In this document: positions 33,536-43,092 of the stretch, in pieces
Layout of the letters: each line of letters starts with the position of its first letter
Position numbering within the stretch: position 1 is the stretch's first letter
NCBI GenBank assembly: GCA_013115125.1
Contig: JABANN010000090.1
Location: 1 to 64,000, forward strand
Reading direction: 5' to 3'
Length of the DNA: 64,000 nt
Origin: Perkinsus olseni
Taxonomy: Eukaryota > Perkinsozoa > Perkinsida
Made by a program: the position numbers and the translations under genes
The notes under the pieces: model-generated
What the model saw: the letters and a program-made list of their open reading frames with translations, nothing else
Told to the model about the DNA's origin: nothing
Database searches by the model: none

Positions 33536-34230
33536 CCGTCCATGTTGATGCTACATGTACCCCGTTCTTCCAACCTTGAGGTTCCGAGTTCGATATTGTT
33601 TAGGGGCATGGCAGAGAATTCTCCTCCTGAATGGTAGCCCGGGATCTCATCCGAACTCGAGCTCAGAGAGAGGGTCATCGCCTGGATCGGTGTCGAGGCT
33701 TACCAGTGTGAAGACTCGTGTCGCGTCCAATGAGAGTGATTCCTGTCCCACGGTCAGTGACCTTGTCAGTGTCCCACCAAGCCCGACGTGGCGCTGAAGA
33801 CACCTTACACTGGTCGGTCGTACGTTCGACGTTTTGTTTCGGGGGGTAGCATGGCAATGTCGGAGATGAACGTGAAGTCAAGAAGTTTCTCTTGAGCTCA
33901 ACTAGGGTTCTACGCTCGTTGGAGGAGCGAGTCAAGCTTCGTGAGACCACCCGAGATTCGGTGTGGCAGCCCCACTTAGACTTGGGACAGCTTCTTCCTT
34001 GGGCGTGCTACCCGACCGTCGGTCATCCGTCTCTGTGCTCGAACGAAACATTTCCACTCCTTAAACAAGGCGCGCCGAGTCGAGCCGAAGAGCAGACTTT
34101 TGGCTTTCCCGAGGCGTGAAAGGTAATTGACTTCCAGCCGTAGCCCTCTCCGCCTCCAGCCATCCTTGGGGCATTCCTGGCCGGGCTGTCCGATGAATCA
34201 CCAGAGGTTGTTAGTTTTTCTCATCGTCAC
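33536..34230. other. Gap between coiled-coil gene and protease cluster
   Basis: A frame near 33866-33945 (VKKFLLSSTRVLRSLEERV) looks helical and may be a last exon of the coiled-coil gene. Otherwise nothing is recognised. Confidence 0.3.
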
Positions 34231-35571
34231 ATGTCGAGCATAGCGAGCTCAGTAGTCTGGGTTTTTATTCTCCAGTGGAATCTGGGGAGTATGACAAAGA
34301 ATGGGTTGATGAGGTTGCCTATCGTTTTGAAGGAAGTTCGAGTCGGTGGTGGCTACGAGACCTACATGCTCGCACCAATGAGAGTAGATGGTCAGCTTCT
34401 GAGTCCGATGCTCGACACTGGGGCATCGAGGTTCTTCTTCATCGAGGAGGAGTTCCTGAAGACGACGCGGTCATCAAAGGTCTGCGCGGACCTCTTCTAT
34501 GGCTGCTATCAGTGTTCGACCGATCTTTGCAGGGCTAGGAGGAGCGAACAGTATTACTATGATGGCACTTGTGCCTACACCGCTGAGCATAGAGGAACTC
34601 TCGAGCTGGGAGGCAAGATCATTCCCAACGCTGACTTCGGGCTAGTGGTCAAGTACACGCCTCAACGATGCGCTCCTCACGCGTCGCTCGGCCTGGCGCC
34701 CTTCCCTTCCAAATCAGAAGTCAACAACACTCCTCTCCTAGATCAGCTGGTCGACAGGGGTTTTATTGGAAAAGGTGATTTCTCTATCTACTTTAACCCG
34801 AACAAGGGAGATGGGGCTGTCGAGAAAGGCGAGCTGATCCTTGGCGGCGAAGACCCCAGCAAATTTCGTGGCCCTATGCTGGCAACACCGCTTCTTGAAC
34901 CAACAGATCTATGGACGGTCACGCTCGGCGGCCTTGTTGTCGATGGGCAGAGCATGTTGAGCTCGAGCACGCCTTTGGACATCGACAGCGGCACGTCTAA
35001 CTTCTGGCTACCGTATTTTGCATTTCTCGCGGTTCGCAAGACTCTGGAGACCTCTGCTACTACAGCGGCGGATAGGCCAATCAAGTTTGAGAGAACTCGG
35101 AAGGGCACGTTAACTCTCCCAAACTGCACTGATCGCTCCTATTTACCCTCACTGGAACTCTATTTTCACCAGAGGCATCGTCCGAAAGAATTCTCGGACA
35201 GCTACTATCCGGACACACGCAAGGACGGAGGATGGCCCATTGTGGTTCCGCCAGAGTTCTACGTACAGCGCTTCGCCGACGGCCAAGGGGAGAAATGTGT
35301 TTTACTGTTGCACTACGGTCTCAAGTCTAAAGGGTCACCCCTTATCGGGTTGAACTTGCTACGCAAATACTATGTTCACTTTCGGAGCACCAGGCGCCAA
35401 GTCGGCTTTGCAGAGTTAGCACAGACTGATGATGATCCGCTGAAGTCCGTAGGGGCAACGAAACGCGGGCAGAAACGGCAAAGGGAAGGGAGCGACTCGG
35501 GAATAGACCTCAAGGAAAAGAGACTGAGAGTCGATAGGTGGCGATGGAGGGAGTCGAGGAGGGTGAGCTGA
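34231..35571 (+). CDS. Pepsin-like aspartic protease, cluster member 1
   Basis: Intronless, 446 residues, with a hydrophobic N-terminus (SVVWVFILQW). The first catalytic site is MLDTGAS (Asp62) and the second DIDSGTS (Asp252), about 190 residues apart as in A1 proteases. A Cys-rich loop (CADLFYGCYQCSTDLC, 85-100) follows the first site. HRGTLELGG and DFSIYFNPNKGD are shared with the other cluster members. ELILGGEDPSK matches the usual LxxGGxD strand. The product is probably secreted or vacuolar. After the Lys-rich tail the frame runs straight into a second, truncated copy at about 35536, so the last ~15 residues (RWRWRESRRVS) are probably junction sequence rather than the original C-terminus. 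Confidence 0.85.
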   Translation: MSSIASSVVWVFILQWNLGSMTKNGLMRLPIVLKEVRVGGGYETYMLAPMRVDGQLLSPMLDTGASRFFFIEEEFLKTTRSSKVCADLFYGCYQCSTDLCRARRSEQYYYDGTCAYTAEHRGTLELGGKIIPNADFGLVVKYTPQRCAPHASLGLAPFPSKSEVNNTPLLDQLVDRGFIGKGDFSIYFNPNKGDGAVEKGELILGGEDPSKFRGPMLATPLLEPTDLWTVTLGGLVVDGQSMLSSSTPLDIDSGTSNFWLPYFAFLAVRKTLETSATTAADRPIKFERTRKGTLTLPNCTDRSYLPSLELYFHQRHRPKEFSDSYYPDTRKDGGWPIVVPPEFYVQRFADGQGEKCVLLLHYGLKSKGSPLIGLNLLRKYYVHFRSTRRQVGFAELAQTDDDPLKSVGATKRGQKRQREGSDSGIDLKEKRLRVDRWRWRESRRVS

Positions 35572-36249
35572 TTCTTGGTGGCGAAGACCCGAGCAAGTAT
35601 AGTGGCCCAATGCTTAATGCTCGGCTCTTCCCGTTCGCAAATGAATGGATAGTGGGACTCGAAGGCTTTGTCGTCGGTGGGCAGCTCATGTCAAAGTCGA
35701 ATCTTCCCGTGTACATCGACAGTGGCACATCTCGTTTCTGGTTGCCGCATGATATATTCACCACAGTCCTGCATACGCTGGAGGCCTTCGCCACTGCGGC
35801 GTCAGGCAGAACCCTTGAGCTCGAGGAGATTCGCGAGGGCAGCTTCGCTCTTCCAAACTGCTTGGATCGCGCCTATCTACCCCCTCTCCAACTGTATCTC
35901 CGCCAGGATGTCTTCGGGAGAAACTTTCCGAACATTTTCCCTTACAAGCTTGACAGCGAGGAGTGGCCTATTGTCATACCGCCAGAGCTTTATGTTCACT
36001 ATTCGCTCGTCAACAAGCGTGCATCCTGTTCTTGGGCCGTGACCCCGAAGGCTCGAAGGAATTATCTTCAATCGGAGTGAGTCTGCTACGGAAGTACTAC
36101 CTACATTTCCGAAACAGCCGGCGCCAAATCCAATTCGCAGAAGTGGCACCAACTCACGATCCTCTCAAGTCCGCAGAGGGAGAGACACATGGGCAGAAAA
36201 GACGGAGAGAACGAAGTGGGTCACTGGATACAGGCGAGAGAAATCTGTG
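35540..36249 (+). pseudogene. Truncated, frameshifted aspartic protease copy
   Basis: The sequence begins abruptly at the EEGELILGGEDPSK strand and holds only the C-terminal half: YIDSGTSRFWLPHDIF, then PIVIPPELYVHYS. At about 36020 the frame changes and continues as ACILFLGRDPEGS and GVSLLRKYYLHFRN. The N-terminal half with the first catalytic Asp is missing, so no active protease can be made. It is closest to cluster member 3 (37507). It directly abuts the 3' end of member 1 and shows the scar of an unequal crossover. Confidence 0.85.
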
Positions 36250-37506
36250 ACTGAGGGCCCAGGGCCACCTAGTGAAGTCCGCTGCCAAGTGCCTTCATGC
36301 TGCTCGCTGTTCTTCCTTTTTGGACGATACGCCCGATAAAGGCCCGCAAGATGATGATGTTCTTTGACAATTTTCTCGAATACTTGAATACATGTATCAA
36401 TCTCATTAGCTGTTGTGAATATAGATCCTGAGTTCACACTAACTCTGCCAATAGGATGGCTCGTTGGCTGTCTCTCTGCAGTCCCTCGTCTCGCTCACAT
36501 GAGTGGGAGCGCAACCGCGCCCTAGCCCTGCATTCAGCCATCGACTGCTACTGGCGGAAACGGATATCGAACACGTTAGTGTTTTTATTCGATACATCTG
36601 GAAGAGCGAAAGGAAGTAATGAGAACACCAATGTCAGGATAATACAATCCAAAATTCTGTTCATGGCTAGAAGTGCCAGTAACCACGCCGCCGGTAGACT
36701 AAGGTTATTCCGTATCCAAATCTTTCTTCCTACGGCCGGTAATGGTTCGTATACAAGGCATTGTAGTCGGTGTGTATCAGACTCTCACCGCCCCGGCCCC
36801 CACTAGAGTACTCAACAGGTTGGAGTGAGAGAGAGAAACGTTACTACGTCAGTTGTGGTGATGGTGAAGGGCGTAGGAATAAATTTACAACGTCTTATAC
36901 AGCATGTTGTCCATCCTCTTGACGCATCCCCAGACAATCTTGGAAGTCGACTATGATTAGTCAGGCAGAGGCGGTACCCAAGCTCAATGCTGACGATTAA
37001 GTGCATAAATGTATGGAGATAAAAATACACTCTGCGATGCCGACTCCGCACCGTTTGTGTTGCAGCGTGTGCATCGTCATGTAGACGGGGTCAAGGCAAA
37101 ATCAGGGCGGCCCTTCAGTCAACTCAGGACTCGGTCCGAGCTCGTAAGGCACCTCGAGATCTGTCGTGGTTTGGAGAGGGCCTATCACATGGCGGGCGCT
37201 ATCCAGCTCGATGCTAGCTGTCTCGTTGCTCGAAGCGACCGACTTCCACTTCAAGCCGGAAATCGTCACCGTCATCTTTGAATGTCGCCAAGCCAGCAGT
37301 ACCTGGCGTTAGCTGGTGATCGTCGGCCAGCCTGTTCCGAGCCGGTCTGGTGCCAGCGCTACCATAGCACACTCAGGCGGGAGGCAAGGCTCTCATCTTG
37401 CCTATGCTTACCGAGGGACTACCCCGACGCGAGTTTTTGTCTCGTTGCATCCCCGAACGTACTGCTACTCGGAAATCACTTGCAAGTTGCCATATTTTCT
37501 CACCGC
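36250..37506. other. Spacer with a copy of the RPL7 3' end
   Basis: No intact gene is seen. Positions 36791-36949 duplicate the 3' end of the RPL7 gene. The stretch before it is a diverged version of 38860-39260, for example the shared TGCCAATAAGG/TGCCAATAGG and GAACAC(N)TAGTGT words. The remainder is the upstream flank of protease member 3. Confidence 0.55.
36791..36949. repeat. 159-bp duplicate of RPL7 3' end
   Basis: It matches 39268-39426 with two differences seen by eye. The copied segment covers the last ~65 coding bases of RPL7 (on the - strand) plus its 3' flank, then stops inside the exon. It cannot encode a functional protein. Confidence 0.9.
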
Positions 37507-38787
37507 ATGTCAAACACAGCGAGTCGGTCCGGGGTAACAGTTTCCTTCCTGCAATTGATGATTCGGACTGTCGCAGCGAGTGGGACGATGCGGTTGCCAA
37601 TATTTTTGAGGACATATGAGGGAGAGGGTCACCTGGAAACTCTTGTTATTGCACCGATAAAAGCAGACGGTCAAAGTCTTAATCTGCTGGTCGACACGGG
37701 ATGCTCGGAGTTTTTCGTTATCGAGAGAGGGTTCCTCACACGGACGCGATCATACATCGCTTGCGAGCAGTCCATCTTCGGTTGCTATGAGTGTGCATCC
37801 GGTCACTGCGAGACTAATGCGGGCGAAGTGCGGTACGCTGATGGCGTGCGTGCTCGCTATGTACAGCATAGAGGCACTCTAGAGCTGGGAGGGCAGGTGG
37901 TGCCTGATGGTGAATTCGGGCTGGTCGTCGATTATGCACCTGTAAGTCACACCCCCCACGCATCGCTCGGCTTGGGATTTTACGCTTACGAGGCGAATAC
38001 TCCCATCATGAAGCAGCTCACTGATAGAGGTCTCGTGCGAAGAAACGACTTCTCCATCTACTTCGAGCCTGACAGCAAACAGGAGGGTGAGCTTATCCTC
38101 GGCGGCGAAGACCCAAGCAAGCATAGTGGGCATACGCTGAATGCTCGGCTCACTGCACCGCCCGTAAATGGATGGATAGTGGAACTTGAAGGCCTTGGCG
38201 TCGATGGGCGACTCCTGCCACAGTCGGCTTTTCGTTTGCACGTCGACAGTGGCACATCTCGATTCTGGCTGCCGCATGATATATTCACCACAGTCTTGCA
38301 TACACTGGAGGACTCCGCCACTGCGGCGTCAGGCAGGTCCATCAGTTTCAAGGAGATTCGCAAGAACCAGTTCGCTCTGCCGAAATGCTCCGATCGCGCC
38401 CATCTACCCCCGCTCGATCTGTATTTCCTCAGACAATTCAATCGGAGGGAATTTTCGGACAAGCTAGACCATGAAGATTGGCCTATTGTCATACCGCCGG
38501 AGCTTTACGTGCACCATTTTCCTAAACAAAAGAGGTGCATTCTCATGTTGATCGACAACTCTGAAGGCTCGCACGCTATCGGGGTGAGTCTACTTCGGAA
38601 TTACTATCTCAATTTCCAAAAAAGCCACCGCCGAATCCAATTCACAAGAGTGGCACAGAGTAATGATTCTGCCAAGCTCGGGAAGGATGAGGAAGCGCAT
38701 GGCGAGAGGGACGAAGAGAAAGCAGCGAGAGAGAATAGTGGATGGTGGCGAAACGCTCTTTCTTGGCTCTTTCCGGAAAGGTGGTGA
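37507..38787 (+). CDS. Pepsin-like aspartic protease, cluster member 3
   Basis: Intronless. I chose the ATG at 37507 because MSNTASRSGVTVSFLQL aligns with the start of member 1; the open frame itself begins at 37282. It encodes 426 residues. The first catalytic site is LLVDTGCSEFF (Asp63), with Cys where pepsins have Ser or Thr. The second is HVDSGTSRFWLP. The Cys-rich loop (CEQSIFGCYECASGHC) and HRGTLELGG are kept. The C-terminal tail is long and charged, ending in NALSWLFPERW. A secreted or endomembrane protease is inferred. The Cys next to the active-site Gly could change activity or redox sensitivity. Confidence 0.85.
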   Translation: MSNTASRSGVTVSFLQLMIRTVAASGTMRLPIFLRTYEGEGHLETLVIAPIKADGQSLNLLVDTGCSEFFVIERGFLTRTRSYIACEQSIFGCYECASGHCETNAGEVRYADGVRARYVQHRGTLELGGQVVPDGEFGLVVDYAPVSHTPHASLGLGFYAYEANTPIMKQLTDRGLVRRNDFSIYFEPDSKQEGELILGGEDPSKHSGHTLNARLTAPPVNGWIVELEGLGVDGRLLPQSAFRLHVDSGTSRFWLPHDIFTTVLHTLEDSATAASGRSISFKEIRKNQFALPKCSDRAHLPPLDLYFLRQFNRREFSDKLDHEDWPIVIPPELYVHHFPKQKRCILMLIDNSEGSHAIGVSLLRNYYLNFQKSHRRIQFTRVAQSNDSAKLGKDEEAHGERDEEKAARENSGWWRNALSWLFPERW

Positions 38788-39361
38788 GTGAGGACTCGCC
38801 GGGTGGAGCCGGGTGATGATAGCCACCACACTGCCAACTATCGCACAACTATTTGGGACGACGGGCAGGATATTACTTCTCACTGTCACTTTCCCATCTT
38901 CAATACATCATGTATTATTCATGTTATAACGATCTTATTCGTTGTTGTCGATTACTGTGTTGATGACCCCAAGTTGCCAATAAGGTTGTTTTACTCATTC
39001 ATCTGCGGCGCAGGCCACTCGTTGAGTTAGCATCGACATCTGCATCGGGCCATCGGAGGCAAATCGAGAGGCGGAGATTGAGAACACTAGTGTGGAAATT
39101 TGATAGGTCTGGGAGGAAAAGGAAGTGATGTAAAGCGGACAAGAAGCTCACGATGATACCGTTCAAGAGTGGGGTCCGTCCAGCCCGGGTGAGCAGCAAT
39201 CACGCCAAGTGATCTTCCGAAGTCAGTGGTTCGCATGTGTTTCGGATGAAAACTCCCGCACCCACTGCCCCGGCCCCCACTAGAGTACTAAACAGGTTGG
39301 AGTGAGAGAGAGAAACGTTACTACGTCAGTTGTGGTGATGGTGAAGGGCGTAGGAATAAAT
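38788..39361. other. Spacer between protease member 3 and RPL7
   Basis: No gene is seen. The part from 39268 is the 3' flank of RPL7 and is duplicated at 36791. Confidence 0.45.
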
Positions 39362-39426
39362 TTACAACGTCTTATACAGCATGTTGTCCATCCTCTTGAC
39401 GTATCCCCAGACAATCTTGGAAGTCG
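39268..39426. repeat. Source copy of the duplicated RPL7 3' end
   Basis: This is the intact counterpart of the copy at 36791-36949. It spans the 3' flank and the last coding bases of RPL7. Confidence 0.85.
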
Positions 39427-40392
39427 GTACGTTAACGTTGGCCTTACGCACATCGCCCATAGTGAAAGATACCAATAGGGAAAGTACGCGCCTCAGCTTA
39501 TCGAGATTAGGAGCTGAAGTAACAGCAGCAAGCACTATCCACGAGTCAGACGCAGCAGTGCTACTACTCTCTCCAGCGTTGGCAGCCTTGACAACATCCA
39601 CGATGTCCTCCACGGAGAGGATGTTGATATCGCCAAGGGCCTCCTCGATAACCTGACAGGAACTACCGCTGCGCCACGAAATTACATCACGAGAGCTGTC
39701 CTACCAAGTTGTTAGTGAGCAACTCGTAGCTCTCGCCAGCCTTGGCTTGAATGTAGGCCTTCTTATGCAGGAGGTCGGATATCGCCTTGGGTGAGGGGAC
39801 GCCGTAGTACACGAACCTAGCCCATGATGAATTGAGATTTTTCAACCGCCAACTGTGTATTACGTTTCGCATACACGCAGGAGCTCGCGATTCTCAAGAG
39901 TGTCCTCGAGGAACATGGCGTACCCATACTTCCGGAGACCCATCTTGCGAAGAGCCTTCAATACAGTGGCCGAGGGGGACCGACGATCGTTACGAACGAC
40001 GAGGAAGATCTGCAGATGGCAGGACGATAGAGTAGTTGCATAAGGTAAGCTCGCATACCCTTCCGGGGACGACATCTCCTAATACGGCCATACGCTTGTT
40101 CTTCTGCTTCGTCACTTTGGCCCTCCTGCGGTCCATAAGCCTCTCCCGAGCTTTCACGACCAGAGAGTTGGCCGAGATCTGACCCAATATTGCCACCCCT
40201 GTCAGTACTAACATTCTACTACCATCTTGGCTGCCTTCCCTAGTCGCTTCTTCTCCAGCTTCTGCTCCTTCACACGGCGCTGTCGGGCGGCAAGGGCCTT
40301 CAAGTTCCGATCTCTCCTTCTGATGACAGCCTCGGCAACCTGATCAATGCACAACCAGACGGCTACACCCACTCCTGATGAAACGAGACCAT
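39362..40392 (-). CDS. RPL7: Ribosomal protein L7 (uL30), 60S subunit
   Basis: Several - strand exons spell the uL30 family. The N-terminal basic region has VIRRRDRNLKALAARQRRVK and KLEKKRLGKAAKM, then SANSLVVKARERLMDRRRAK. The core reads IFLVVRNDRRSPSATVLKAL, GLRKYGYAMFLEDTLENREL, YYGVPSPKAISDLLHKKAYI and ELLTNNLV. It continues EEALGDINILSVEDIVDVV and ends MDNMLYKTL. The core strands and the K-AI-DLLHK-AY block are the uL30 hallmark. The ATG at 40392 (MVSFHQEWV) joins in phase to VAEAVIRRR, but an alternative start in the upstream frame at 40690 cannot be excluded. The C-terminus is somewhat unusual compared with animal L7 (WPFKL). The exon end is copied at 36791. Confidence 0.82.
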
Positions 40393-40396
40393 TCTA

Positions 40397-40690
40397 CTAG
40401 GTTATTGTGACACCCTCGGCGCTTGTGGCGCTGAATTCTGCACGTATAATGCGCTTACACAATACATTTTTGATTTTGAGAATAGGTTTGTTGACGGCCC
40501 CTTGTGGTTCCCGCGGGACTTTCCTCGAGGTCCGAGTAGTTTTAAAGTGATTTCTCGGCCTTAGAAGTGCCCGAATTTTCTCAGTTTTTACCTTGATGCT
40601 CTCCCCCTCGTTCTTAGGCCGCAGAACGGGCTTATAGATGTCATTCTCCGTCTTCTGAACGGCTACCTTGGGCTGCTTCGACTTACCCAT
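40397..40690 (-). CDS. Basic 97-residue protein, unknown
   Basis: An open frame from MGKSKQPKVAVQKTENDIYK to a TAG at 40397, rich in Lys and Arg (RPKNEGESIKVKTEKIRALL). It looks like a nuclear or ribosome-associated protein, but no family is recognised. It ends only 4 nt before the proposed RPL7 start on the same strand. It might therefore be an alternative or additional first exon of RPL7. Confidence 0.45.
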   Translation of the reverse strand: MGKSKQPKVAVQKTENDIYKPVLRPKNEGESIKVKTEKIRALLRPRNHFKTTRTSRKVPREPQGAVNKPILKIKNVLCKRIIRAEFSATSAEGVTIT

Positions 40691-41081
40691 TCTTCAAGAC
40701 GGCGCGATTAATCGATCACCGGGGCGCAGCGCCCTGCTACGCACGCGTGCACACGTGGTCAGCCAAAAGAGTACGCGAACAATGTAGTGTTGAGGAGGCG
40801 GTACCACAGCTTCTGAAGCCTCCCAAGTCCTCATATTGAGCTCCCTTACGACTTCGTGCATATGCGCGGTGTTTTACTAGCAAACGTTCCGTCTGTGTCA
40901 GACACAGTGTGTCTTGCACTTACACCACGGTGGCCGTATAGTTGCTCGGAAATCCTCACGGGTAGTGCGACAGCTGTCGCCCCGAGCACTTCAGCTGTAA
41001 ACTGTCAAGCTTCGACAAGTGCTAACCGGTCTCAACGTCTGATATCCAGTTGATTGTTGTCGTTGGAAGGCCCCTAGCATC
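40691..41081. other. Divergent promoter region
   Basis: This lies between the RPL7 side on the - strand and the nucleoplasmin-like gene on the + strand. No gene is seen. Confidence 0.4.
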
Positions 41082-42286
41082 ATGGCAAGCCCCAGTCCCC
41101 GTCTCATGAAGATGTTCTTCGGCATTGCACTGAAGGGCGGTGAATCGCAGACTATGGACGAGGTCAACGCCGATATGGTGCACCTCACCCAAGCGTGCTT
41201 GGTCAGCCCTAAGACGGATTCTCGGTGTGAGATCCAGGTAGGTCCTAGTGCTCAGCCCTCGGCCACTCATTGCTACAAACGCAGGTTAAGGAGACCGAGG
41301 GTGAGTCTTTCACTATTGCGGTATTGAGCAAGGGCAGTTCGAACGCCTTGAGTCTCGACCTCACCTTCTCTCCGGCCGACCCACCGACCTTCGTCAATAA
41401 AGGGAAAGAGGAGGTCCATCTCACTGGGTAGGAGAGTCTCTCTCGTGAGTCTCGCTTTACTGGTGGGACGCTTATTCTGTAGATGCTACGAGTTTTATGA
41501 CGTCGAGGGAGAGTCGGACGAGGAGTCTGAGGAGGAGGGAAGTGAAGTCGACGAGGCGGACATGGGCGAGGCTCTCAACAAGCAGCTCACTGAGATGATC
41601 AAGGAGAAGGCCAAGGCCCAAGGACTTGAGGTAGGTTGTGGCTCAGACGCACGTTCAGTGGAGAAACAAGGCGCCATGACAGGTCGAGGATAGCGAGGAC
41701 GAGGATGAGGAAGATGCGAAAATCGAGGAGGTTGAGGAGGAGGACGAAGAGGAAGAGGAAGAGGAGGAGTCTGACGTTGTTGAGGCTTCTCCCAAGAAAG
41801 CCGAATCGCCCAAGAAGCCCTCCCCTACGAAGGCTGAGTCTCCCAAGATGCCTTCTCCTAAAAAGGCGGAAGCCCCTAAGGCTGAGGTACTAGACTCGGG
41901 TCGGGACCATGTCGCTGCATAAGCTGGGGTTACTCCGTCTCCTTCAGAAGAAGAGAAAGCTCTCCGCCGACGAGTCTTCTCCTAAGGCTGCTAAACCCGC
42001 CAAGGCTGCTAAGAAGGACGGGAACAAGGTCGAGGATGACTATGCTCAGAGTATCGTCGACTATCTAACCAAGAACGGTAATAATGTCGTTGCTTCTCGG
42101 CGGGGGTGTCTTGAGTATTGTACGCTTGTGATGGATCCCTGAATGGGTGTTCTATTCTCAGGCCGCACCAATGTGGGCCAGTTGGGCTCGAAGTGCCGCA
42201 AGCCTGCCTCGGTGAGCAAACTTTCCAACTTCCTCAAGAGTAGACCCGAGTTCAAACTCTCCAATGGCTTCATCGAGCTCGCCTAA
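41082..42286 (+). CDS. Nucleoplasmin-like acidic nuclear protein
   Basis: Six exons (41082-41237, 41285-41427, 41483-41630, 41683-41886, 41948-42077, 42162-42286) sum to 906 nt, encoding 301 residues with GT-AG borders. The N-terminal domain (FFGIALKGGESQTM...FTIAVLSKG) resembles the nucleoplasmin-like fold of HD2 and FKBP39-type chromatin proteins. A long Glu/Asp tract (about residues 150-180) follows, then repeated SPKK/SPTK/APKK motifs typical of histone- or DNA-binding tails. Next is an NLS-like KKRK. A C-terminal helical domain (YAQSIVDYLTKNG, KLSNFLKSRPEFKLSNGFIE) completes it. A histone-chaperone or chromatin role in the nucleus is inferred. No FKBP domain is present. Confidence 0.82.
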
Positions 42287-43092
42287 TCAATAGGAAAACG
42301 TATTTACCAAGATGATATCGGACTCGTAAAAGTATCACAAGTTTAACGGCCAAGCTGTTGTGTTACACTGTTCGTCACTCGTCAATCCTCGCCGGTCACA
42401 TCATCGCTCAAGGTTCTCTATTTCTCGTCACGTGAACCTTTCATCACGGCTGTTCTATGTAGGGCTCACTTTGAGTATGATGCAACTCAGAAAGCGCCGC
42501 ATCTACCGACATTAGTAGCTCGCGAAGTGAAGCGCTGTGCACGTCCGGAGTGATGTCGTCATTCTGCGTACTCCCTACCGGACAACGCCGGGCAACAATG
42601 ACGTACCGGTTCGGCACCCGCTCGACAATCCTGAGAACGGTCCTTGAGAGCCCCACGGAACAGGCGACGGAGCCAGTCGGAAGCCCCGAAAGTAATCGGA
42701 GCATGTGGCCTATCACAGGGCGGGCGCTTCCTCATCCTCTTTGCTGTCTCTGATGTTCCGCTCGAAGCCAGTGTTCCATCGAGGGAGTGAGGATGTAATC
42801 GAGGGATAGAAAGAAGACGGTGTTCTGAAGGACTCTGGGTGGGATTTTCTCGTGGCAGTGTTGGCTCGTATCAGAAACTTGTGGTTAGCTGCCCACCGGG
42901 CCAGATAGAGCCGATGGGGTCCAGGTAGGGCCATATTGTCGCAGCATGAGCCGTGCCTTATGGGCGAGGTTATGGAAGCTCCCAGGTTCAGATGACACCA
43001 GTGGCGAGCCGACCTCTCTCTTGGGACTGGGCAGTTCGGGAGCGTTTTCGTTCGGCGTCTGCTCGGATATGTTCAGTTGTTCGCACCACCAT
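42287..43092. other. Intergenic, upstream flank of protease member 4
   Basis: The frame of the following protease stays open upstream to 42946, but no signal or conserved sequence is seen there. Nothing else is recognised. Confidence 0.4.

Noticed and set aside
41495-41846. Ser-rich and Glu-rich frames on both strands
   Set aside because: They are shadows of the acidic tract of the nucleoplasmin-like gene, caused by GAG/CTC repeats.
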